25,958 nucleotides of DNA, taken from a virus. This document shows, in pieces, positions 15,347 through 22,141 of this stretch. Numbering within the stretch: position 1 is the first letter of the stretch; every line of letters begins with the position of its first letter. The stretch covers positions 1 to 25,958 of IMG/VR virus record IMGVR_UViG_3300044729_000849; one strand, given 5' to 3'. The notes under the pieces were generated by a model that was not told where the DNA came from, did no database searches, and saw nothing but the letters and a program-made list of their open reading frames with translations. A program made the translations under genes and the position numbers.

Positions 15347-16446
15347 ACTACCAATCTTGGTTGGGGTATCCACACCCGCGTTACGGGTACGGTGCAATGT
15401 TCAAAGGGTTCATGGACCACGTGCCCAAGGATGTGACGTTGCACGAACATGCGAGCGTCATGGTCAACATGATGCAGCCATACCAAATCAAAACGTTCTA
15501 CAAGAATCAGTGGCGAGCCTGTTTCACGATGTGGGAATCCACCCAACTCAACCAACGATTCATTGACTGGATGAACGTCTACGACCAAATCATCGTCCCT
15601 TGCGACCATAACGTTGAGTTGTTTTCTCGGCATCACAAGAATGTGCATAAGGTTCCGTTGGGGGTGGACACAAAGATTTGGAAACCCAAACAGCGACCAG
15701 CCAACCCCAGGTTCAGGTTTCATGCTGGCGGGTCACAGTGGTTGCGTAAAGGGTTGGACATCGTGTTGGAGGCGTTCAAACTTGCTGACCTTGACGCCGA
15801 ACTCCACCTCAAACCAAACCCTGAAGCACACGGCGTACCTGACCTCAAGTTGCCTGACAACGTGTTTATGCACCGAGCCTGGTTCACCGACCAAGAAACC
15901 ATCGACTACTTTCATCAAGCCGACTGCTACATCGCCGTCACGAGAGGTGAAGGTTTCGGGTTGATGCCGTTGCAGGCAATGGCGTGCGGTATCCCAACGA
16001 TTCTCAATGACTCCTCGGGACAGAAAGGTTTCGCTTATCTCGCCCCGTTCGTTCTGGGCCACAAGCCGTCACCGTCAATCTATGGTGGCGACTGGGACGA
16101 AACCGACCCACGGGAGTTGGCGGAGGCAATGCGTGAAATGTACGCCAACCACAACACCTATCTGGCGTGGGCTAAAGCCAAACTGCCCGAGGTTCGCAAA
16201 TGGTCCTGGACATCGGCTGCCCGCCAACTCGCAGACACTTTGCCCGCAGGAACCCTGCTCACCGACCTTGCAACCGAGACGGCTACCCTCTGGCATCACG
16301 TCACCTTGAAACGCAGCCTCCAATGCGACATCGCAGGCAAGACGTACAAGTTCATCAAAGGGGAGCCGTTGCGGGTACCTGAAGGGGTGCTTGACGTTGT
16401 GCTTGCTGCTGGCTATGTTGATACGTATACAGTGGAGGCACGATGA
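15343..16446 (+). CDS. Glycosyltransferase, GT-B fold (GT4-like), with extra C-terminal domain
   Basis: A 367-residue enzyme. ATG 15343 is chosen over GTG 15313 because of its ATGA overlap with the preceding gene. Family features: HKVPLGVDTKIWKP near 102-115, SQWLRKGLDIVLEAF at 131-145 (first strand-loop of the donor domain), and TRGEGFGLMPLQAMACGIPT at 200-219. In the last block the usual second Glu of the E-x7-E motif is Gln (residue 211), which could alter but need not abolish activity. The N-terminal acceptor domain is shortened, lacking the usual GG loop. From about residue 325 there is a tail (KTYKFIKGEPLRVPEGVLDV, then LAAGY) not expected in GT4 enzymes; it may anchor the enzyme or bind a virion partner. 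Confidence 0.83.
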   Translation: MNYQSWLGYPHPRYGYGAMFKGFMDHVPKDVTLHEHASVMVNMMQPYQIKTFYKNQWRACFTMWESTQLNQRFIDWMNVYDQIIVPCDHNVELFSRHHKNVHKVPLGVDTKIWKPKQRPANPRFRFHAGGSQWLRKGLDIVLEAFKLADLDAELHLKPNPEAHGVPDLKLPDNVFMHRAWFTDQETIDYFHQADCYIAVTRGEGFGLMPLQAMACGIPTILNDSSGQKGFAYLAPFVLGHKPSPSIYGGDWDETDPRELAEAMREMYANHNTYLAWAKAKLPEVRKWSWTSAARQLADTLPAGTLLTDLATETATLWHHVTLKRSLQCDIAGKTYKFIKGEPLRVPEGVLDVVLAAGYVDTYTVEAR

Positions 16447-16583
16447 AAAAGACCAAGGTACAAAAAGTTATGGGCGAATATAAGCGCGGAACGCTGAAGT
16501 CGTCATCAGGCAAAAAGGTAACCAAGCGCAAGCAGGCTGTTGCCATCGCACTTTCGGAGGCTCGCCGTGCAAAGAAAAAGTAA
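16443..16583 (+). CDS. Small basic protein, DUF6496-like
   Basis: A 46-residue, Lys/Arg-rich protein starting at an ATG that overlaps the glycosyltransferase stop (ATGA). The sequence KVMGEYKRGTLKSSSGKKVT, then RKQAVAIALSEARR, is the recognisable pattern of the DUF6496 family: a 'vM.E...GtLkSgsGk.Vt.RkQAiAIAlseA' peptide found in phages and bacteria. About a third of residues are Lys or Arg. It has no membrane segment. Function of the family is not known to me; nucleic-acid binding would fit the charge. It is the first of five consecutive basic small proteins and overlaps the next one by 17 bases. Confidence 0.8.
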   Translation: MKKTKVQKVMGEYKRGTLKSSSGKKVTKRKQAVAIALSEARRAKKK

Positions 16584-16728
16584 GAAAGCGTTCTGGGACA
16601 AAAAGAACCCGAACAAAAAATCTAAGCCGTTGACCCCGAAGCAGAAGTCTGCCGCGAAACGACGTGCCGCCGATGCGGGTCGCCCCTACCCGAATCTTGT
16701 CGATAACGCGTGGGCTAAACGTCAATGA
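16567..16728 (+). CDS. Small basic protein with KPLTPKQKSAAKRRAADAGR motif
   Basis: A 53-residue protein from GTG 16567, which has a good CGGAGG ribosome-binding site six bases upstream; the earlier TTG at 16540 lacks one. The conserved centre KPLTPKQKSAAKRRAADAGR, followed by PYPNLVDN, is a familiar peptide of small proteins from marine and freshwater phages. There it sits among late genes, but its function is not known. It is strongly basic at the N-terminus (KSKKAFWDKKNPNKKSK), helical in the centre, and ends in an Asn/Pro turn and WAKRQ. The stop overlaps the next ATG by four bases. Binding to DNA or to an acidic virion protein is possible. Confidence 0.75.
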   Translation: MQRKSKKAFWDKKNPNKKSKPLTPKQKSAAKRRAADAGRPYPNLVDNAWAKRQ

Positions 16729-16979
16729 GTATCAACTATCGAGGTGAACGTTTTGCTGGCTACAACAAGCCCAAAGCAACACCAAGCCACCCCAAGAAAT
16801 CCCATGCGGTACTTGCCAAATCTGGTAGCGAAGTCAAACTGATTCGCTTCGGACAAAAGGGTGTCAAAGGTTCCCCAGAGGGCAGTGCCCGCAACCGTGC
16901 GTTCAAAGCCCGTCACGCCAAGAACATTGCCAAGGGCAAGATGTCTGCCGCATATTGGGCTGACCGCGTAAAGTGGTAG
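16725..16979 (+). CDS. Conserved small phage protein with SAAYWADRVKW C-terminus
   Basis: An 84-residue basic protein overlapping the previous stop by four bases (ATGA). Residues 30-84 carry a highly conserved-looking block: VKLIRFGQKGVKGSPEGSAR, then RAFKARHAKNIAKGKMSAAY, then WADRVKW at the very end. I recognise this from many podovirus and cyanophage genomes as a small protein of unknown function near structural or packaging genes. The RFGQKG turn, the RHAKNI helix and the invariant Trp-rich end suggest a compact nucleic-acid-binding or virion component. No cysteines or membrane segment. Its strong conservation compared with its lysine-rich neighbours suggests it is the functional core of this cluster. 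Confidence 0.78.
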   Translation: MSINYRGERFAGYNKPKATPSHPKKSHAVLAKSGSEVKLIRFGQKGVKGSPEGSARNRAFKARHAKNIAKGKMSAAYWADRVKW

Positions 16980-16986
16980 TCTTTCC

Positions 16987-16994
16987 AAGGAGGT
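16987..16994 (+). promoter_or_regulatory. Perfect ribosome-binding site AAGGAGGT
   Basis: An eight-base exact anti-16S match, seven bases before ATG 17002. It is the strongest such site noticed in the window and supports the 38-residue lysine-rich protein as a real, highly translated gene. Confidence 0.85.
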
Positions 16995-17001
16995 AACACC
17001 C

Positions 17002-17118
17002 ATGAGCAAGTACAAGTCCAAGGCTGCCAAGATGCGTCACGAGAAGTCTGAGTCCAAGAAGGAACAGATGATGGAGTACGGCAAGATGAAGCGCGGTAAG
17101 AAGGGCAAGCGTAAGTAA
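17002..17118 (+). CDS. Lysine-rich microprotein, 38 residues
   Basis: A 38-residue protein that begins MSKYKSKAAKMRHEKSESKK and ends in a run of Lys, Arg and Gly. Roughly 40% of residues are Lys or Arg. It is preceded by a perfect AAGGAGGT site, which argues strongly that it is translated despite its size. Its stop overlaps the next start (TAATG). No fold can be predicted beyond a short helix and a basic tail. Similar proteins could neutralise packaged DNA, decorate an acidic virion surface, or act on host ribosomes or nucleoid early in infection; the sequence does not discriminate among these. Confidence 0.7.
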   Translation: MSKYKSKAAKMRHEKSESKKEQMMEYGKMKRGKKGKRK

Positions 17119-17276
17119 TGCCTCTCCCAAAGAACAAGAAGTCTTCCGTGAAGGGCGCTCCTGCGAAGGAGTATCGTCCTGCACCGAAAGCGAAGAAGGG
17201 CAAGCGTACTCGTAAGTCGTCTGCCAAAGCACAAGCAGGTTCGTTCCCAGGGTACGGTACCTACGGAGTAAGATGA
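17118..17276 (+). CDS. Lysine-rich microprotein, 52 residues
   Basis: A 52-residue, Lys/Arg/Ser/Ala-rich protein whose ATG overlaps the preceding stop by one base and whose stop overlaps the connector-like gene by four bases (ATGA). Residues 1-36 (for example APAKEYRPAPKAKKGKRTRK) are basic and probably disordered. The C-terminus switches to GSFPGYGTYGVR, a short aromatic/glycine peptide that could be a docking tail. The mixed tail differs from the fully basic ends of its neighbours. I do not recognise the family. Tight coupling to the connector-like gene downstream points to a late, structural or assembly-related role, by context only. Confidence 0.66.
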   Translation: MPLPKNKKSSVKGAPAKEYRPAPKAKKGKRTRKSSAKAQAGSFPGYGTYGVR

Positions 17277-18157
17277 CGACAGTTGCGACGGTCCTGAACA
17301 GGGCTTCGCGTCAGATGTTGGCAGGGGTCGTTGAAGAACGCAACAAGTTGGCGACAAGCCTCGATAGCAGCACGACAAGTGTTGTTCTGTCTTATGACCT
17401 TGGCGGCTTTCGTGCTGGTTCTGTATTCGAAATTGAATCAGAACTCTTTTACGTTTGGGAAGCGAACACGGCAACCAAAACGCTCACAGTGGAACGAGGA
17501 TTCAGCGGCACGACCGCTGCGGCTCACTCAGCCAACGTACTTGCTACGGTCAATCCGCGCTTCCCGCGAGCGCAAATGCTCGATGCAGTAAACGCTGAAC
17601 TGGACGACTTGTCGTCAACGATGAACGGACTGTTCCGTGTCGTCACTACCGACCTCACCTATAACGGTTCGGACCGTCAAATCAACATTACGAACTCTGG
17701 AACAATTATCGAACTGTTGGATGCACGTCTCCGCTATCTTGCCGACGACCATCCTGTGTTGAGTTACGTGCGTCTACAAACAGGTTTGCCAACAACCGAT
17801 TTCGCGTCAGGGAACACGCTCGTGTTTGATGAGCCTGTGATGGCAGGTTCGGTACGTGTGCGTTATAAGGCCCCGTTTGTGCGTGCCACCGCAGAGTCAT
17901 CCGACTTGACCACCAACTGCTTCCTGCCTGCTACGTGTGATGACATTGTGGAAACTGGTGTCATTTTGCGGATGATGAACGGACGTGAAATCAAACGAAA
18001 CTTCATTGAGGCTCAGGGGGATACGCGTCGACCTGATGAGGTTCCTCCTGGTGCTGTTCGTGATTCGGTTACAAGTCTTGCCCGTTTGCGTCGTGAGCGT
18101 ATTATTGCGGAGGCGGCACGTTTGAAGGCGCAGTACCCAATCAAGTTTAGGAAGTAG
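17273..18157 (+). CDS. Putative head-tail connector / adaptor protein
   Basis: A 294-residue protein. The N-terminal 95 residues are beta-rich (DSSTTSVVLSYDLGGFRAGS, a FEIESELFYVWE strand) and end in VERGFSGTTAAAHSANV followed by VNPRFPRAQMLDAVNAELDD. The 'ERGxxGTTAxxH' loop leading into an NPRFP helix is a signature I associate with podoviral-type adaptor or tail-completion proteins and also with fibre adaptor domains. Residues 130-210 are a second beta domain; the C-terminus is a basic helical tail (SLARLRRERIIAEAARLKAQ). It immediately precedes the large nozzle-like gene, which fits an adaptor joining portal to tail. Assignment rests on context plus motif resemblance. Confidence 0.6.
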   Translation: MTTVATVLNRASRQMLAGVVEERNKLATSLDSSTTSVVLSYDLGGFRAGSVFEIESELFYVWEANTATKTLTVERGFSGTTAAAHSANVLATVNPRFPRAQMLDAVNAELDDLSSTMNGLFRVVTTDLTYNGSDRQINITNSGTIIELLDARLRYLADDHPVLSYVRLQTGLPTTDFASGNTLVFDEPVMAGSVRVRYKAPFVRATAESSDLTTNCFLPATCDDIVETGVILRMMNGREIKRNFIEAQGDTRRPDEVPPGAVRDSVTSLARLRRERIIAEAARLKAQYPIKFRK

Positions 18158-18160
18158 CCG

Positions 18161-20014
18161 ATGGCTACGCTGACGCGTTTCAAAGACGCTTTCCGTCCAG
18201 CAACATCGTTCTATACAGGGACGGGTGCAACCCAGTTAGTTCCCGACGTTTTCCCTGTCGCTATCAACGGTCGCCCGTACATGGTGGACATGAAGGCGAA
18301 CGCGTTCAACCGCCAGTTCGATGCCCGTGTTCGTGACTCGGTTGACCAGTCAACGGAACCTGGCGAAGGTGCGTTGAACCCGCAGGGTTTGTGGCGTCGT
18401 TCGCAGTCATCGTGGCACTACGGGGCAGGGCAACAGTATTCGGATACGGCTGACGCTGAGGCGTACAGGTTCTATACAAGCAAGGGTGTGGACCCGTGGA
18501 CGAAAGGTCGGCTTAGCCTGTTGAAGGATACGACGAACGTGTACCCAACTTCGGGTACGAACTTGTATGCGGTGACTGCTGATGGTCGCCTCTATGGAAC
18601 TGACGGACAGACCGTTAGATACACCAGCGATTTCGTGACGGTCACAACGGTGACAGGTACCAAAACATCAAACTTGTATTCGATTACGTCTGACGGCTAC
18701 AACGTGTTCTACTCGTACGCCAACGGCGACATCGACCAAACAAAAGCAGACATCTCCACTTCGTCGGCGTACATCACGGGCATTGAGGCTGGCATCCTGG
18801 CTTACGTCAGGGGGCGTCTGATGGTCGCAGGTCAGGGTACCGATAAACGCAAGATTTGGAACATCACCACCCCAGCACAGTCGTCAGCGAATAACCCGTC
18901 TCCGCTCTACACGCATCCGAACACCAACTGGAACTGGGTCGGTTTCGCTGCTGGACAAACCCACATCTATGCCGCAGGCTACGCAGGCAATACGAGCATC
19001 ATCTACAAGACGCAAATCCAAGCCGATGGCACAGCACTTGCCATCCCAACCGCAGCCGCCGAACTACCCCTCGGAGAAATTGTCCAATCCATCTACGGCT
19101 ACCTCGGCTACATCATCCTGGGTACGACCACAGGATTCCGTTTCTGCTCGGCAGACACCGACGGCAACCTCACCGTCGGACCACTCGTACAAACAGGTGC
19201 AGCAGTCGGAGCGATGGCAGGCATCGGTCAATACGTCTACTTCTCATGGTCCAACTTTGACTCCACCTCAACAGGCATCGGACGCATGGACATCTCCGTG
19301 TTCATCTCCCCTAACCAGCCCGCGTACGCAACCGATTTGATGGCTACGGCACAAGGTACGGTGCAGTCAATCCACGAGTTCCAAAACAAGCCACTCTTCA
19401 CCGTCTCAGGTGTCGGCGTGTTCACACCCCACGCCACCAACCTCGTCTCCTCTGGCTACCTACGTTCAGGCATCTACCGTTGGGGTGTCCCAGATGCCAA
19501 GTTCATCCCCAAACTTGACTTGCGCTGCCTGCCGTTGAAAGGTTCAGTCACGATGGCGGTGGCATCAGACGGCGGAGACTTCTTCGACTTTGCCACCCTG
19601 TCCACCCCGAACGTCAAAGAAAAAACGTTCGACGGGCTAGAAGACAAAGTGTTCGAAGCCGAAATCAAAGTCACCCTCGCCCGTGATGCCGTAACCAGCA
19701 CAGGACCCACCCTCACCCGTTGGATGGCACGCGCCTACGCCGCCCCGCTACGCTCCCAAATCTTCTCCGTCCCCCTCATCATGCACCACAAACTGTCTAT
19801 CAACGGACGCGAATACTGGCAGGACGTCGACCGCGAACTTGCCTACCTGCGCGACCTTGTGGAAACCCCCCGAGTGGTCACCTACCAGGAGAACGAAGAA
19901 ACGTTCGCGGTGGTAGTGGAGAACGTGCAGATGCAGATAGCCCAGTTGGTGAACGCCCATCGGACGAACGACTTTGAAGGTACTGCTATAGTCGTCATGC
20001 GTAGTGTAAGATAG
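18161..20014 (+). CDS. Large tail nozzle / tail-tip-like protein, probable beta-propeller
   Basis: A 617-residue protein. The first 120 residues are a conserved-looking cap: VFPVAINGRPYMVDMKANAF, then RVRDSVDQSTEPGE, then GLWRRSQSSWHYGAGQQYSD. The middle (about 125-430) is made of repeated four-strand blades rich in Gly, Thr and Asp, for example LYAVTADGRLYGTDG and LYSITSDGYNVFYSYANGD, as in beta-propellers. The C-terminal 170 residues add further beta domains, ending with a Val-rich segment. In short-tailed phages the tail tube ends in a propeller-containing nozzle ring, directly after the adaptor gene, as here. Assignment is by architecture and context. Codon style is T-rich up to about 18600 and C/A-rich from about 18960, so the gene may be mosaic. 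Confidence 0.62.
   Translation: MATLTRFKDAFRPATSFYTGTGATQLVPDVFPVAINGRPYMVDMKANAFNRQFDARVRDSVDQSTEPGEGALNPQGLWRRSQSSWHYGAGQQYSDTADAEAYRFYTSKGVDPWTKGRLSLLKDTTNVYPTSGTNLYAVTADGRLYGTDGQTVRYTSDFVTVTTVTGTKTSNLYSITSDGYNVFYSYANGDIDQTKADISTSSAYITGIEAGILAYVRGRLMVAGQGTDKRKIWNITTPAQSSANNPSPLYTHPNTNWNWVGFAAGQTHIYAAGYAGNTSIIYKTQIQADGTALAIPTAAAELPLGEIVQSIYGYLGYIILGTTTGFRFCSADTDGNLTVGPLVQTGAAVGAMAGIGQYVYFSWSNFDSTSTGIGRMDISVFISPNQPAYATDLMATAQGTVQSIHEFQNKPLFTVSGVGVFTPHATNLVSSGYLRSGIYRWGVPDAKFIPKLDLRCLPLKGSVTMAVASDGGDFFDFATLSTPNVKEKTFDGLEDKVFEAEIKVTLARDAVTSTGPTLTRWMARAYAAPLRSQIFSVPLIMHHKLSINGREYWQDVDRELAYLRDLVETPRVVTYQENEETFAVVVENVQMQIAQLVNAHRTNDFEGTAIVVMRSVR
19984..19992 (+). promoter_or_regulatory. Possible extended -10 promoter element (TGCTATAGT)
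   Basis: TGC-TATAGT lies within the last codons of the nozzle-like gene, 28 bases before the ATG at 20021. The -10 hexamer differs from TATAAT at two positions and carries the TGn extension. No TTGACA-like -35 is seen at the right distance. It would drive the second fibre module and matches the form found at 9551. Confidence 0.42.
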
Positions 20015-20020
20015 GACAAC

Positions 20021-20560
20021 ATGCCAGCAGTAACTCGCAGACAATATAAGGGCGCAGCGGCGCAGACGACCATTACGAACGCTTTGGCGGCTGGTGATAC
20101 GTCGGCTACGTTGGCTGCTACTACAGGCTGGCCTTCAACGGCAGCCGTCCCCTTCTATGTTGTCATCAGTCCTGGGACTGCGAGCGAGGAGAAGTGCAGC
20201 GCCACCATCTCAGGCTCCGTGCTAACCCTGGCTCGTGCGCAGGATGACACGACTGCTCAGAGTCATGCGTCTGGTGCGACGATTTACCCTGTGTTCACGG
20301 CGGATGATGCTGATGAGGCGAACAAGTTCACGTCTGCGATGACTGCTCGTGGTGATTTGTTGACGATGAACTCGTCGGTGGACCCGACGCGTTTGGCTGT
20401 TGGTTCTGCGAATACGGTGTTGACTTCGAATGGTTCTGACCCGTCTTGGGGGACTGTTGCTTCGGGGATGATTGCTGACGGTGCGGTAACTGTCGCCAAA
20501 TTGGTGGCTGGGATTGCGCATGATGACCAGTTCGTTCTCGCAGGACAAATCTTCGGCTAG
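20021..20560 (+). CDS. Tail fibre attachment protein
   Basis: A 179-residue protein starting seven bases after the nozzle-like stop, with AGGACAAC upstream. N-terminal half: RRQYKGAAAQTTITNALAAG, a TTGWP turn, PFYVVISPGTASEEKCS, then LARAQDDTTAQSHASGATIY. This is the widespread fibre-adaptor domain in which a 'EEK(C/V)...RGxDgTtAxxH' loop resembles the N-terminus of the connector-like gene. The C-terminal half has TARGDLLTMNSSVDPTRLAV, then LTSNGSDPSWG, a familiar fibre shaft or trimerisation segment (the S-DP-W turn). It probably links further fibre proteins to the tail. The stop is followed by a short gap with AGGAG and then the next fibre gene. Confidence 0.7.
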   Translation: MPAVTRRQYKGAAAQTTITNALAAGDTSATLAATTGWPSTAAVPFYVVISPGTASEEKCSATISGSVLTLARAQDDTTAQSHASGATIYPVFTADDADEANKFTSAMTARGDLLTMNSSVDPTRLAVGSANTVLTSNGSDPSWGTVASGMIADGAVTVAKLVAGIAHDDQFVLAGQIFG

Positions 20561-20572
20561 CATAGGAGCATC

Positions 20573-20935
20573 ATGGCAACATTCAGCAAAATTCCTCTCA
20601 GCGGTTCCACGGATGGTCGTGGTATTCACATTGACGATGCCGCAACCCCAGGCAAAACGATTCATACTGGTTCTACGAACACGTCAATAACTGATGAGAT
20701 TTGGTTGTATGCAGCGAATTATGATACGACTGACCGCAAGTTGACGATTGAGTGGGGTGGTGCAACTGCTGGTGGCGACATCATGGAGATGACCATTACC
20801 GCTGAATCAGGTCTTGTTTTGATTGTTCCTGGTCTAATTATCAAAGGTAATGCGACTCCGTTGGTTGTTGCTGCTTTTGCTGCTACGACTAGCGCTATCA
20901 ACATTTTTGGTTATGTGAACCGCATCACCGCATAG
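20573..20935 (+). CDS. Small conserved fibre-module protein
   Basis: A 120-residue, beta-rich protein with a TAGGAGC ribosome-binding site. It runs PLSGSTDGRGIHIDDAATPG, TIHTGSTNTSITDEIWLYAA, then VPGLIIKGNATPLVVAAFAA, ending in YVNRI. The pattern 'STDGRGI...HT...DEIWLYAxN...GLxLxVPGLxxxG...INIxGYVNRI' is a recurrent small protein in phage fibre modules of marine and freshwater origin. It has no signal peptide; its hydrophobic C-terminal part is compatible with a compact beta-sandwich rather than a membrane segment. Probably a fibre head or collar protein; function inferred from context. Confidence 0.62.
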   Translation: MATFSKIPLSGSTDGRGIHIDDAATPGKTIHTGSTNTSITDEIWLYAANYDTTDRKLTIEWGGATAGGDIMEMTITAESGLVLIVPGLIIKGNATPLVVAAFAATTSAINIFGYVNRITA

Positions 20936-20942
20936 GTGTCTG

Positions 20943-21851
20943 ATGTCTAGGTTTGGTCAGCGCACTCGTTCTGGTGAAAGCATCGCAACATTCGGGAAGC
21001 GACCTACGCCTTCGCTTAGCGTGAAACTTGTTGAGTTTCTCGTCGTCGCTGGTGGCGGCTCAGGTGCGGCTGGAACTGGTAATGGCGGCGTTGGTGGTGG
21101 TGGCGCAGGCGGTTATCGTGCTGCCGTTGTTGGTGAGAACTCTGGTGGTGGTGCTTCGGCAGAAAGTTTTCTTGCGTTTGTTACTGGAAATACTGTCACT
21201 GTCACTGTTGGTGCTGGCGCATCAGCGGCATCAGCGTCAAACGGCATCAAGGGAAGCAACAGCGTGTTTGGGTCAGTCACCAGCATTGGCGGTGGTGGCG
21301 GACAGAAATCATCAAGCGCAACTGGGGAAGGTGGCTCAGGTGGCGGCGGTTCGGAAACTATTAGTGGCGGTGCGGCTGGAACGGCAAATCAAGGTTTCGC
21401 TGGTGGAAACGCCGCTTTCGGTGGTGGTGGTGGTGGTGGTGCTGGCGCTGTTGGCGCGAATGGGTCTGGCAACAATGGTGGGGCTGGCGGTACAGGTGTC
21501 GCATCATCTATTACTGGCTCATCTGTCACTCGTGGCGGCGGTGGCGGCGGCGGTGCGCAAGACGGCGGAACTTCTGGTGGTGCTGGCGGTTCAGGTGGCG
21601 GCGGTGCTGGCGCACTTCCATCATCAAACGGAACTGCTGGAAGTGCTAACACTGGTGGCGGCGGCGGTGGTACCCGTGGTAGCAGTTCTGGTGCTGGCGG
21701 TTCTGGCATTGTCATCATTCGCTACGAAGGAACTGCAACGCTCGCATCTATCGGTGCAGGTCTAACAAGCACCACAGACACATACACATCAGGTGGCAAG
21801 ACTTACCGCTACTATTCTTTTACTGCTGGAACGGACACGGTGACTTTCTAA
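20943..21851 (+). CDS. Glycine-rich tail fibre / receptor-binding protein
   Basis: A 302-residue protein. After a short basic start it opens with LVEFLVVAGGGSGAAGTGNG, the entry to the polyglycine fibre domain seen in many phage receptor-binding tips. The middle 200 residues are about half glycine, arranged in runs such as AFGGGGGGGAGAVGANGSGN, expected to pack as a polyglycine II sandwich with variable loops. It exits through GSGIVIIRYEG, then a C-terminal strand region (TYTSGGKTYRYYSFTAGTDT). A run of GGT codons around 21420-21440 is slippage-prone, so tip length could vary. The stop overlaps the next start by one base (TAATG). It is likely a host-recognition protein. Confidence 0.8.
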   Translation: MSRFGQRTRSGESIATFGKRPTPSLSVKLVEFLVVAGGGSGAAGTGNGGVGGGGAGGYRAAVVGENSGGGASAESFLAFVTGNTVTVTVGAGASAASASNGIKGSNSVFGSVTSIGGGGGQKSSSATGEGGSGGGGSETISGGAAGTANQGFAGGNAAFGGGGGGGAGAVGANGSGNNGGAGGTGVASSITGSSVTRGGGGGGGAQDGGTSGGAGGSGGGGAGALPSSNGTAGSANTGGGGGGTRGSSSGAGGSGIVIIRYEGTATLASIGAGLTSTTDTYTSGGKTYRYYSFTAGTDTVTF

Positions 21852-22141
21852 TGGCTCACTACGCATTTATTACCGCAGGTGTTGTCACCGAAGTAATCGT
21901 TGGGCGTGATGAGGATGACCTAGCAGAAGGCGTCTCGTCGTGGGAAAATTATTATGCGACGAAGCGAACGGGTCAGGTCTGCAAACGAACTTCATACAAC
22001 ACTTACCGCGACGAGAATGGGGTTTCACATCACCTATTGGGTGGCACTCCATTCAGGGGTCAATACGCAGGCATTGGCGATATCTACGACGCTGAACTTG
22101 ACGAGTTCGTGACACCACCTGTTGAGGATGCGCCCGAATAA
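21851..22141 (+). CDS. Small fibre-module protein with KRTSYNTYRDENG motif
   Basis: A 96-residue protein beginning MAHYAFITAGVVTEVIVGRD, followed by SSWENYYATKRTGQVCKRTS, YNTYRDENGVSHHLLGGTPF and RGQYAGIGDIYDAELDEFVT. This 'HYAFIxxGVVxxVIvG... WE.yY... KRTSYNT..G.H..GG.PFRG.yAgIGd.YD' order is a very common small phage protein found next to fibre genes in myoviruses, podoviruses and siphoviruses alike. Its function is unknown; it may form a compact fibre-end or baseplate-type module. It overlaps the exported-protein gene downstream by 14 bases. Confidence 0.75.
   Translation: MAHYAFITAGVVTEVIVGRDEDDLAEGVSSWENYYATKRTGQVCKRTSYNTYRDENGVSHHLLGGTPFRGQYAGIGDIYDAELDEFVTPPVEDAPE

Noticed and set aside
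17273-20014. Siphovirus tail genes including a tape measure
   Set aside because: No long hydrophobic/helical tape measure and no tail tube or tail assembly chaperone genes are present. The large protein here is beta-rich, and the giant helical protein is next to the portal.
20222-20665. 147-residue - strand frame
   Set aside because: Antisense shadow of two fibre-module genes; Arg-rich frame without motifs.
21028-21765. 245-residue + strand frame rich in Val, Leu and Ala
   Set aside because: A frame-shifted reading of glycine codons (GGT/GGC become GTG/GTG-like). The glycine-rich frame has recognisable entry and exit motifs of a fibre tip.
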